From the NCBI GenBank assembly GCA_029555205.1, contig JAKPTB010000151.1, forward strand, positions 1 to 64,000: a DNA stretch of 64,000 nt, written 5' to 3'. The notes under the pieces are model-generated. The model worked only from the letters and a program-made list of their open reading frames with translations, had not been told where the DNA came from and did no database searches. Origin of the DNA: Bacillota bacterium (GTDB lineage Bacteria > Bacillota > Desulfotomaculia > Desulfotomaculales > Pelotomaculaceae). This document shows, in pieces, positions 35,124 through 42,423 of this stretch (positions are counted from its first letter, which is position 1; each line of letters starts with the position of its first letter). The position numbers and the translations under genes were made by a program.

Positions 35124-35739
35124 TTACTAGCCTCTCCTTTACCTCAGCAACCCTGCCTTCTTTGAGGAGGCCGAGAACTCCGTCAGCGGCAAAGCTTTCA
35201 AGTATCTCTCTTTTTTTCTTCGGATCTTGAACGTTGCGAATGACATCCTCCCGGAGTTTCCCGACCAAATCCAGGTACTCTTGATATTGCGGTCCATAGA
35301 TTAATTCCAGTTCTTCACGTATTTTCCTGGCCAGCATCGGACTCTTGCCATCCGTTGAAACTGCAATTGTCAGGGAACCACGCTTAACTATCGATGGTAC
35401 AAAAAAATTCCCTTTGCGGGGATCGTCAACTATATTGACAAGCAGGTTGCGGGCAGTCCCCTCTTCCGCAACCTGCCGGTTAACTGTTTCCTGATTTGTT
35501 GAACCAATTACCAGGAAAACTCCCTCCAGGTCGGACGGGCGGAACTGACGCCTTTGGCAGTCAATTAAGCCTTCATCTGCAAGGTTTTCAAGTTCAGGGG
35601 TTATTTCCGGACTGACAACCCGCACAAGTGCACCGCATTCCAGGAGCGACTTAACTTTGCGCTCGGCAACCGGTCCACCGCCAACAACCAGGCACAATTT
35701 TTGTGATAAATCCAGGAATAGGGGATAACGCCCGGGCAA
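35098..35739 (-). CDS. Precorrin-2 dehydrogenase / sirohydrochlorin ferrochelatase-type protein
   Basis: 213-residue SirC/Met8/CysG N-domain protein. It has the NAD-binding fold [23 protein letters not shown] and the conserved [36 protein letters not shown]. It oxidises precorrin-2 to sirohydrochlorin. Whether this copy also inserts iron is not clear from sequence. The TTG start follows GGGTGG. It links the operon to siroheme, the branch point for the ahb steps. Confidence 0.94.
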   Translation of the reverse strand: MPGRYPLFLDLSQKLCLVVGGGPVAERKVKSLLECGALVRVVSPEITPELENLADEGLIDCQRRQFRPSDLEGVFLVIGSTNQETVNRQVAEEGTARNLLVNIVDDPRKGNFFVPSIVKRGSLTIAVSTDGKSPMLARKIREELELIYGPQYQEYLDLVGKLREDVIRNVQDPKKKREILESFAADGVLGLLKEGRVAEVKERLVNAYCGCRP

Positions 35740-35761
35740 GCTTACACCACCCTTTTGTTGA

Positions 35762-36727
35762 TTAAAACTTCCTCACCCCAACAAAATCGGCCGCCAAATG
35801 CAAGGTTAACCTGGTGGGAATATCCGGTAGATGCTTCAACTCTTCTTTTGCCTTCTTAATATACTTTAAGGCAATCTCAAAAGAATAGTCAATGGCGCCG
35901 CAGTCCTTGATTATTCTGATGCATTCCTGAACCTCATCCTCGCTTTTATCTACTTTGTGAACGAGGATCTTCAGACGTTCCCTCTCTTCACTGCAGGCCA
36001 AGGCACGAATCACCGGAAGGGTAATAACCCCCTGACGCAGGTCTCCACCTACCGGCTTACCCAACTGGCTTTGCTCCGAAACCATATCCAGGATGTCATC
36101 GGTAATCTGGAAGGCCATGCCGATACCGTGCCCGTAGCGCCGCAGGGGCAGGTGAATGCTTCTCGGCGCCCCGCAGGCCACCGCACCCAACTGGGCGCTT
36201 GCTGCTATCAGAAGAGCAGTTTTGCGATTAATCCGGTACAGATAGTCCCTGAGGTTCTGTTGAACATTAAACGATGCGGATATTTGATGGATTTCACCCT
36301 CGCACATTTTTACGCTGGTATCGGACAGGACCTTTGAAATCAGCGGTATTTCTTCATAACGGGCAAGCAGGTTCAGTGATTTCGCAAAGAAGTAGGAGCC
36401 GATATGGATTGAAATGCTGTTGCCCCACTTGGCTTTTACCGTAGGAATGCCGCGGCGGGTCATAGAAGCGTCTACAACATCGTCGTGAACCAGACTGGAC
36501 ATATGGATCAGTTCCATGGCAACAGCCAGCGGCAAAACCTTTTCCAGGTCATAATTATAGAATTTTGCACTGAACAGGATCAAGGCAGGCCTTAAACGCT
36601 TGCCGCCCGCATTCAGAAGATGGGTAGAAGTCTCCGTAAGAAGAGCATTTTGCGTGCGTACTACGGAATTAAGTTCTCTTTCCACCACCTGCAAGTCCTG
36701 CTTAATATCTCTAAAGAACTCCAGCAT
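35762..36727 (-). CDS. Polyprenyl diphosphate synthase (HepT/heptaprenyl type)
   Basis: About 321 residues. The first Asp-rich motif is HDDVVD and the second is FQITDDILD, with GGKRLRPALILFSA before them. These are diagnostic of trans-prenyl transferases making the menaquinone side chain. The ATG (MLEFF) is preferred over the GTG six codons before it. It heads the heme operon. The chain length cannot be read with certainty. Confidence 0.93.
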   Translation of the reverse strand: MLEFFRDIKQDLQVVERELNSVVRTQNALLTETSTHLLNAGGKRLRPALILFSAKFYNYDLEKVLPLAVAMELIHMSSLVHDDVVDASMTRRGIPTVKAKWGNSISIHIGSYFFAKSLNLLARYEEIPLISKVLSDTSVKMCEGEIHQISASFNVQQNLRDYLYRINRKTALLIAASAQLGAVACGAPRSIHLPLRRYGHGIGMAFQITDDILDMVSEQSQLGKPVGGDLRQGVITLPVIRALACSEERERLKILVHKVDKSEDEVQECIRIIKDCGAIDYSFEIALKYIKKAKEELKHLPDIPTRLTLHLAADFVGVRKF

Positions 36728-37032
36728 CACTACATCCCCACCCACTCACATCAAAAAAAACAAAATAATATCTCTATCGACATAAAAACTAATCTAGCAT
36801 GCGCATTACCTTAGTAAAATATTCGCTGATTCAGGATGAAATCCTTCATCTTAACCGGGAAAATTGTTTGAAAAGTCCTTCCACTCCAAGCAATAGTGTT
36901 CTGCAATTTGTTATTTATGATGTATTTTGATGTATTAAACATAATTTTGTCGAAAAAATTCAATTAATGTAATCCTTTCCGGCTCATAATAACCCGTGTT
37001 ATCATGACCCGTTTTATGAAAAAGAACCTTTC
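36728..37032. other. Intergenic region ahead of the heme operon
   Basis: AT-rich, with no gene. A short tandem TGATGTATTT/TGATGTATTA lies near 36917-36937. The promoter for hepT and the heme genes must lie here, but I cannot point to a clear -35/-10 pair. Confidence 0.35.
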
Positions 37033-37061
37033 TTGCCTGACTGCTCCTTTAATGTTATAAT
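37033..37061 (+). promoter_or_regulatory. Promoter of tRNA-Sec
   Basis: TTGCCT, 17 nt, TATAAT, with the tRNA starting 32 nt later. Confidence 0.7.
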
Positions 37062-37093
37062 GGTTGACGCAGTAATAATCAAGCTAATAATTC

Positions 37094-37191
37094 GGGGGTG
37101 GATGGTGCCTGGTGGTGCTCCTGGTCTTCAAAACCAGTCGTGGGGCAGCGCTCCTGTCCCTGGTGGGTTCGATTCCCACACACTCCCGCCA
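37094..37191 (+). tRNA. selC: tRNA-Sec (TCA, selenocysteine)
   Basis: Anticodon arm CTGGT-CTTCAAA-ACCAG with anticodon TCA, long acceptor GGGGGTG/CACTCCC, long extra arm (TGGGGCAGCGCTCCTGTCCCT), T-arm GTGGG-TTCGATT-CCCAC, discriminator G and CCA. The roughly 98-nt length is right for tRNA-Sec. No selA, selB or selD is in the window. The 8th acceptor pair would be a G-A mismatch in my folding. Confidence 0.95.
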
Positions 37192-37199
37192 GAAAAATA

Positions 37200-37233
37200 A
37201 AGGCTTCCGGAATTCCGGAGGCCTTTTCGTTTT
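37200..37233 (+). terminator. Terminator of tRNA-Sec
   Basis: AAGGCTTCCGG-AATT-CCGGAGGCCTT followed by TTCGTTTT. Confidence 0.85.
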
Positions 37234-37463
37234 GGGTTGGATGGGAATTCATCCAACATTTTATTTTTGTCTTTAATTCTTGTTGGCTAGGCGAACGAAT
37301 TCCCTCTTTTCCTATCTGCTTTGAAAACGCAGGTAAGCAAAGGGGGTTTTCTATTTATAGCGAAAAGCTTCTATCTTGACCGGGGAGGCAGGAAGAACTA
37401 TTTGGCGATTAATTACATAAAATATTCCAGTATAAATTGTTAATTTGAAATGGAGGATTTTAA

Positions 37464-38102
37464 ATGACTAAAAGCATCGAAAAAACCCCTCAAAAGGATG
37501 CAAAGGAACCATGTAATACAACTGTTAATATCGTTTGTCCGCCAGGTTCCGGCAACCAGCAGAACGGCATCCGTAGTTGTCTGCCTCTCGAATTGGTTGA
37601 AAACGGTGGGTTTGAAAGTTTAGGTGTATTTACAAGATTTGCCGGTTGGAAAGAAGTAACAAATCATATTAGAATTGGTGATACTATTATTGCTTACGAG
37701 GGAGGAGTAAGTGCGTCTTTTAATGCTTTGCCAACAACTGATATTCAGACAAAGTCAGCGCGATTATTTCAAAACGTTACTGTAAATCCTGGCTGCTTCT
37801 TAGCTTTGAGCTTTGCTAATAATTTTTTTGAAGCAGGGACTGATTTTGAGGCATTACTATTTAGGGCAAGGGTATTCTACGATGGTTCAATCCAAACCAA
37901 CTTAATAAATGTTGAAATTAATTATGATTCCGCCATCCAGGCCGGCACGGGATATGTTTTTCATCAAAGAGTTGCCGGCACACCCGTTCCATTAAATGTC
38001 TCTAATGTTACAGTGGAATTTACGGTAAAAATAACTGACAGAGGTACCCCAGAAACGTTTACTCAATTTTTTATTGACGGCGTATCACTCAGGACGGTAT
38101 AA
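37464..38102 (+). CDS. Probable beta-sandwich (carbohydrate-binding-like) protein, unknown function
   Basis: 212 residues with no signal peptide and no membrane segment. After a polar N-terminus with two cysteines (CNTTVNIVCPPGSG) comes LELVENGGFES, the hallmark opening of CBM4/9-like jelly rolls. Repeated beta-strand patterns follow, ending in FFIDGVSL. The composition is Thr/Asn rich and the GC content lower than the flanking operons. Proteins of this look occur on spore and cell surfaces of Firmicutes, but I cannot name the family. A GGAGG site lies eight nt before the ATG. Confidence 0.7.
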   Translation: MTKSIEKTPQKDAKEPCNTTVNIVCPPGSGNQQNGIRSCLPLELVENGGFESLGVFTRFAGWKEVTNHIRIGDTIIAYEGGVSASFNALPTTDIQTKSARLFQNVTVNPGCFLALSFANNFFEAGTDFEALLFRARVFYDGSIQTNLINVEINYDSAIQAGTGYVFHQRVAGTPVPLNVSNVTVEFTVKITDRGTPETFTQFFIDGVSLRTV

Positions 38103-38234
38103 GGATCATTTCAAAACCCACTCTACTCAGAAAAATAATAATGCTATAATCCACAAAAGACAACATTGAACAAGTCCAGCTCACTTCAAAAAAAGAAACC
38201 CGGCAGTAGAAGGCTGACGGTAAAACCCAATAAT

Positions 38235-38424
38235 TCAAGCTACCGGTTCAACGGTAACCTTATGACCAAGAGATTTCAGTTTCTTAATGGAGTGTTTGAT
38301 GACGGTCTCACGCTTGTGTTCTTCATAATAAGTTGGACCAAGCTCAATATAGGGAAGAAATGTAGCTGCCTTGCAAAAGCCCATGGCGGAGCAAACCGTC
38401 AATCCATTCCGCATCTTTGACGTC
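38235..38424 (-). pseudogene. Transposase remnants (IS110-like and a second transposase fragment)
   Basis: On the minus strand one frame reads DVKDAEWIDGLLRHGLLQGSYIS and then stops; it matches the catalytic-region pattern of IS110-type transposases. A shifted frame reads FLPYIELGPTYYEEHKRETVIKH...VTVEPVA and stops, like the C-terminus of another transposase. Both are truncated and frameshifted. No terminal repeats are seen. Confidence 0.6.
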
Positions 38425-38466
38425 GAAAAGGAATTGTGTTTTCAAAAAAACGAATTAAATGTAGAA

Positions 38467-38498
38467 AAAGGAGAGGGCACTGTGTCTGCCTCTCCTTT
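38467..38498 (-). terminator. Terminator of the 39-residue small gene
   Basis: AAAGGAGAGG pairs with CCTCTCCTTT around a 12-nt loop; on the minus strand it is followed by TTC. It lies about 110 nt after the small ORF. Confidence 0.65.
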
Positions 38499-38606
38499 AA
38501 ATTGCATTCTGCTGAATATGTTCAGAGCAGAGGTTTAAAGACTGAAAGCATCTTACCATCTTCTACCAGTCAATTAATTTTTACCCATGCTATTATTGAA
38601 CCCATG

Positions 38607-38726
38607 TCACAGTGCAATTTGATCACTTTTTGCAGTATCTTTTAGTACATTAGCCTGATGTTCATTTTTATTTCCTAGCAGCGCCAGCATACCAGCTATC
38701 AGTAATAACGGCAACCCCGTTTTCAT
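38607..38726 (-). CDS. Putative 39-residue small membrane peptide
   Basis: Too short for the ORF track. It reads MKTGLPLLLIAGMLALLG, a hydrophobic N-terminal segment, then a charged tail (NKNEHQANVLKD...). AAAAGGCGG is close to the ATG and a strong terminator lies downstream. It could also be chance in a degraded region. Confidence 0.35.
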   Translation of the reverse strand: MKTGLPLLLIAGMLALLGNKNEHQANVLKDTAKSDQIAL

Positions 38727-38908
38727 GACCGCCTTTTTCAAAAGCTATACGTAAAGTAACTAGAGTGCACAAACAAAAATTTTCAGCATGTCAAACCATA
38801 AACAGCATAGATATTACGAGAAAAACGCTGCATTTACAAGAAAAATCCCTTATAATAGAGATTGTAGGTAGTCCTTGTCTGAATCTCTAAAATAAGGGAG
38901 ATCAAAAA

Positions 38909-39085
38909 TGCAGGACAAGGATAAGCACAAAATCGACATTTATTCAATTGTTTAAGCCAATTTTAAGCAAGAACTTTTTTCAGCGACGCAAGGAGCTTAA
39001 TGCCGACAAATACGTTAAGAAGTTAAAGACAACGCAATTAATTAGACTTCTGTCCCTAGCTCAAATTGAACAGCAAAGAGGCCTG
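38909..39085 (+). pseudogene. IS4-type transposase, N-terminal remnant with frameshift
   Basis: It starts MQDKDKHK behind AAGGGAG, then needs a frameshift to continue as STFIQLFKPILSKNFF...ELNADKYVKKLKTTQLIRLLSLAQ. This is the conserved N-terminal region of DUF4372-containing IS4 transposases. It ends abruptly where an oppositely oriented Rhs fragment begins. Confidence 0.65.
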
Positions 39086-39290
39086 CGGGATCATAACAAA
39101 ACCTGCCGATTACCTGCCCGCTGTTACCGGTCAGGGCAACGGTGCTGCCCCGGAGGTCGAAGTGGTAAGTCAGAAGATAATTTCTCGTGCTGTCTTCCTG
39201 CCCGATCAGGCCCAGTACGTAGATATACCAGCATTGGTTGTCCTGCTCCGTTGCGCTGAACAGCACCTGGCTCAGTACTGCCTCGGGATT
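39075..39290 (-). pseudogene. Rhs/YD-repeat core fragment
   Basis: The minus strand reads YIYVLGLIGQEDSTRNYLLTYHFDLRGSTVALTGNSGQVIGRFCYDPAGLF. This is the characteristic end of the Rhs-repeat core domain that precedes variable toxin tips. Only about 70 residues remain, with neither upstream repeats nor a toxin domain, so it is a relic. Confidence 0.75.
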
Positions 39291-39363
39291 AACGTTATAA
39301 CATATGACCAACCTAGTCCCGCTTGCGGGCTAGTAGTTCAATTGTCGAAAAATTATATAAACA

Positions 39364-40347
39364 CTATTTCCATAAATCATCGAGAGTGCTGGCTTCTAAC
39401 AACTTTGCATAGGATGTATATCTCGGAGCTTGTGGTGCTTTACCTTTTGTTTTGCCGGAAAGCGTAATCTTTTTTATCGGTTTTGCATTACCTTTAAAGT
39501 ATACAATGTATTTATCGGTATCTTTATATTTCTCAATCCGCTCAACTTCAGCTATATGAGTTATTGCAGATATAGGAGCTACCTGGTACGCTGCAATATG
39601 CTTAATTTTGCTAAGCATCGCAGCCGATATCCGGATTTGATACCAACAGTTCTCTCCGATGAACACTTCCTTAAATCCCTCTTCTCTAGCAGGCACAACT
39701 ATGGTATCCAAATCATCTAAATCAGTAGATGTTGGTATGCCTTCTAAGATATCATTCTGGAAAGGGTTAAATCGATGTATTATTCTATCCTTTGAAATAA
39801 AGCTCTGGGCTTCAATAATATCTGCTGATATTTTAATTTTTGAAAGAACCCTTGTCAGTTGTTCACTAGTCTCATTTATAACAATTATTACAGCAACTTC
39901 TTTGTCAAAAATTAAACAATCCAATAATTGGTTAATATTATTAAATCTCTTGGATAACTTAAAAAAATCATCAACTTTTTTACTCTTTATTGGATCTTTA
40001 CTTATATCCTCGATTAATATTGTTTTTATTTTATGCTTGCTTATTTCAGAAGAAATCGCAAAGCGTAAAACTTGCTCACCAATATGACCGTAAACATCGT
40101 GATTGCTAAGTTCTATCTCAACAAAGTATAAGACCGGTTCATCGTGAAATTTTAAATCTAAATAGTACCCGTCTGGTATAGCAGCGCCTTCTTTAGATTT
40201 GCCTATCTTCTTTTTAATATCAAAATAAATTCCCTGTGATCCAAAAATCGTCTCTGCATTAGCAACTATCATTTTTTCATATTCTGCTTCATCCTCATAT
40301 TGAAATTCATTGTATAAAACACCTTCATTATCAACTAATTTATACAT
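39364..40347 (-). CDS. BREX-linked protein with PD-(D/E)xK-like signature, unknown family
   Basis: 327 residues, soluble. Residues about 45-100 read IPDGYYLDLKF...YFVEIELSNHDVYGHIGEQVLRF. This gives D59-x17-E77-x-E79 with a following Q/R helix, which resembles a restriction-endonuclease-like core. The ExE form is known from BamHI. A C-terminal region of about 100 residues is basic. The gene is markedly AT-rich compared with the pglZ-brxL part. It lies 33 nt after the brxL frame on the same strand with its own AAAGGGGG site, so it is probably the last gene of the BREX operon. Nuclease activity is an inference from one motif. Confidence 0.6.
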   Translation of the reverse strand: MYKLVDNEGVLYNEFQYEDEAEYEKMIVANAETIFGSQGIYFDIKKKIGKSKEGAAIPDGYYLDLKFHDEPVLYFVEIELSNHDVYGHIGEQVLRFAISSEISKHKIKTILIEDISKDPIKSKKVDDFFKLSKRFNNINQLLDCLIFDKEVAVIIVINETSEQLTRVLSKIKISADIIEAQSFISKDRIIHRFNPFQNDILEGIPTSTDLDDLDTIVVPAREEGFKEVFIGENCWYQIRISAAMLSKIKHIAAYQVAPISAITHIAEVERIEKYKDTDKYIVYFKGNAKPIKKITLSGKTKGKAPQAPRYTSYAKLLEASTLDDLWK

Positions 40348-40379
40348 TATTCTTCCCCCTTTATCCCTTTGCTAGCTAC

Positions 40380-42410
40380 CTACTCCACCCCCAGAGCCTT
40401 AAAAACAGCATCCTCTGGTGACTGATAAAAGGATATTTGGAACCTGGCGAAAAGCTCCGGCGGCACAGTACCGATGTCGGCGGCCGAAGACATGGGCAGG
40501 AGGACCTTCTTGGCCCCGGCGTCAAAGCAGACCTGCAGCACATTGGCGAGCTCTTCTACCTTATTAATGGTGCCGCCAATGCTCATTGAGCCCAGGATGG
40601 CCAGCTGGCTCTGACAAGGCCGGCTCACCCCGCCCGAGCACAGGGCGACAAAAGCCGCCAGCGCCAGTTCGGAGGTAAGCCCAACACCGTGGATATCCAC
40701 CACATGCATCAGGTAGTCCTTGTTTGTGGTTGTTATAGAGCGGCTAATGCTTTTACTGTTGGCTTTAAAGAAGCGGAAGGCTGTATCAATGGCCTCTTTG
40801 GCTTCCCGGTAGGCTCCCAGGCCGGTTTTCTCGAACTTGCCTGAGCCGCTTACTACCTGGACCTCGATTTTGTAAGCTCCGATCATGCCTGATTTGCCGC
40901 GGCCGATGGTATAAACATGTCCTGGTTTCCCAATGCCTTCCGGGATTATTTTACCGCCGCCCTGCTCCGGCACGGAAACAAATTCTTCGTTCAGGGTTTC
41001 ATTGTCGATATAGGAAAAATGGACATCATAGAACTCCATGCCGCCGATTTTCTTGAGCTGTTCCTTAACCCGCCGCCTGCCCACCAGGGCATAGCGTAAA
41101 ATTTCCTCTACCTCTTCCCGGCTAAAATCACCATTAGGATAGATGAGCTTAATCAGCCCGGAAACAGTCTTTCTGACCGCGATCACATCCCGCTGGTTGA
41201 GGTTTTGGCCGACCTTGAAGTAGCGGTCCAATGCGTCGGAAAAGGAACGTTTACGCATCTCCCTGAAGAATTCCGCTAGGTAGTCAGTAATAAAACCGTA
41301 CATGTCGGTAAAGAACTCCGGCCTGAATTTGGGTATTTCCCAACCGGGCAGGTAATAGTGCATCCGGTCAAAGAAAGCGGTGTCGTTAGCCATTGCTTCC
41401 GGAAACGGGTCAAATAAATGAGAGGTCTTCAGCAGCACGTCAACACTCTGATTGATATTGCCCACGAAGACCATTGAAGCGGCTGCCGCTTTTTCCTCCC
41501 TGCCACGGGCAAACGAGCCCGAGGCCATATAGTCCTTCATGATCTGGATGCCGTCTTTATCTTTAAAGGTAATTCCCGCAACTTCATCAAAGGCCACAGT
41601 ATCCCACAGGCCAACCAGGCCCACCTTCCTGGTGGACATGTTGTAAAACAGGTTAGCGACAGTGGTCTGGCCGCCGGAAACAAGGATCGAGTTGGGTGAT
41701 ATCTCCTTATATATATGGGACTTGCCGGTGTTTCTCGGTCCCAGTTCACACAGGTTATAATTATTCTCCACCAGGGGGATCATCCGGCACAACATGTGCC
41801 ACCGTACCTCGTTGGAAAGCTGTGTGGGCTCCAGGCCGATGGACCTGATCAGGGCGTCGATCCACTCGTCTTTGGTAAAGTGCTCCCGTCCGGTTAAAAT
41901 TTCGTCCAGATCCAGGTTGGGCATCTGGATGGGCGTGAGATTGCCGATACAAAAAGGGCTAACCCCCCGCTGCTCCTCATCAAAAAAGTAGTCCATCTTA
42001 ATGATGCACCAAATCCCGCCCGCCAGCAGTTTTTCATACTGCTTTACATAAGACGGGATAATGCTCACCCCTTTGATGCCCAGGTTGGAGAACTCAGCCT
42101 CATAAACGTCTTTCTTTTCATTTAGCTTGACCGTCAGCCTGTCGATCACGGTATATTTGCCCAGTTCCCTTATCTTGGACTTAACCTTTTCCGCCTCGTC
42201 AGGACGAACAAAGTTATCGGCCAGGATGCTTTTTACCCGCTCCACACCGTCCCGGATACTGTCCTCATCATCGGTGGCGCAGTACATGCCGAGCAGGTAT
42301 TCCAGTACGTAGACAGGCACATTGGCGCCTTCCTTGATCTTCTTGGTGAGGTCCTTGCGCACCACGCGGCCGGGAAAATATTGATTTAACTTAACACTTA
42401 ATTCATCCAT
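40380..42410 (-). CDS. brxL: BREX system Lon-like AAA+ protein BrxL
   Basis: 676 residues. The N-terminal region (MDELSVKLNQYFPGRVVRKDLTKKIKEG.NVPVYVLEYLLG) and the AAA+ Walker A ELGPRNTGKSH near residue 225 match BrxL. The C-terminal Lon-like fold ends HGVGLTSELALAAFVALCSG...GAKKVLLPMSSA. By hand alignment the Lon Ser-Lys dyad is not obvious. Needed for BREX defence. The ORF-track start lies inside pglZ; the ATG at 42410 has GCGGGG seven nt upstream and overlaps nothing. Confidence 0.93.
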   Translation of the reverse strand: MDELSVKLNQYFPGRVVRKDLTKKIKEGANVPVYVLEYLLGMYCATDDEDSIRDGVERVKSILADNFVRPDEAEKVKSKIRELGKYTVIDRLTVKLNEKKDVYEAEFSNLGIKGVSIIPSYVKQYEKLLAGGIWCIIKMDYFFDEEQRGVSPFCIGNLTPIQMPNLDLDEILTGREHFTKDEWIDALIRSIGLEPTQLSNEVRWHMLCRMIPLVENNYNLCELGPRNTGKSHIYKEISPNSILVSGGQTTVANLFYNMSTRKVGLVGLWDTVAFDEVAGITFKDKDGIQIMKDYMASGSFARGREEKAAAASMVFVGNINQSVDVLLKTSHLFDPFPEAMANDTAFFDRMHYYLPGWEIPKFRPEFFTDMYGFITDYLAEFFREMRKRSFSDALDRYFKVGQNLNQRDVIAVRKTVSGLIKLIYPNGDFSREEVEEILRYALVGRRRVKEQLKKIGGMEFYDVHFSYIDNETLNEEFVSVPEQGGGKIIPEGIGKPGHVYTIGRGKSGMIGAYKIEVQVVSGSGKFEKTGLGAYREAKEAIDTAFRFFKANSKSISRSITTTNKDYLMHVVDIHGVGLTSELALAAFVALCSGGVSRPCQSQLAILGSMSIGGTINKVEELANVLQVCFDAGAKKVLLPMSSAADIGTVPPELFARFQISFYQSPEDAVFKALGVE

Positions 42411-42423
42411 TTCCATACCCCGC

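Noticed and set aside
38166-38645. Two plus-strand ORFs (84 and 69 codons)
   Set aside because: They run opposite transposase remnants and a terminator; no family features or RBS.
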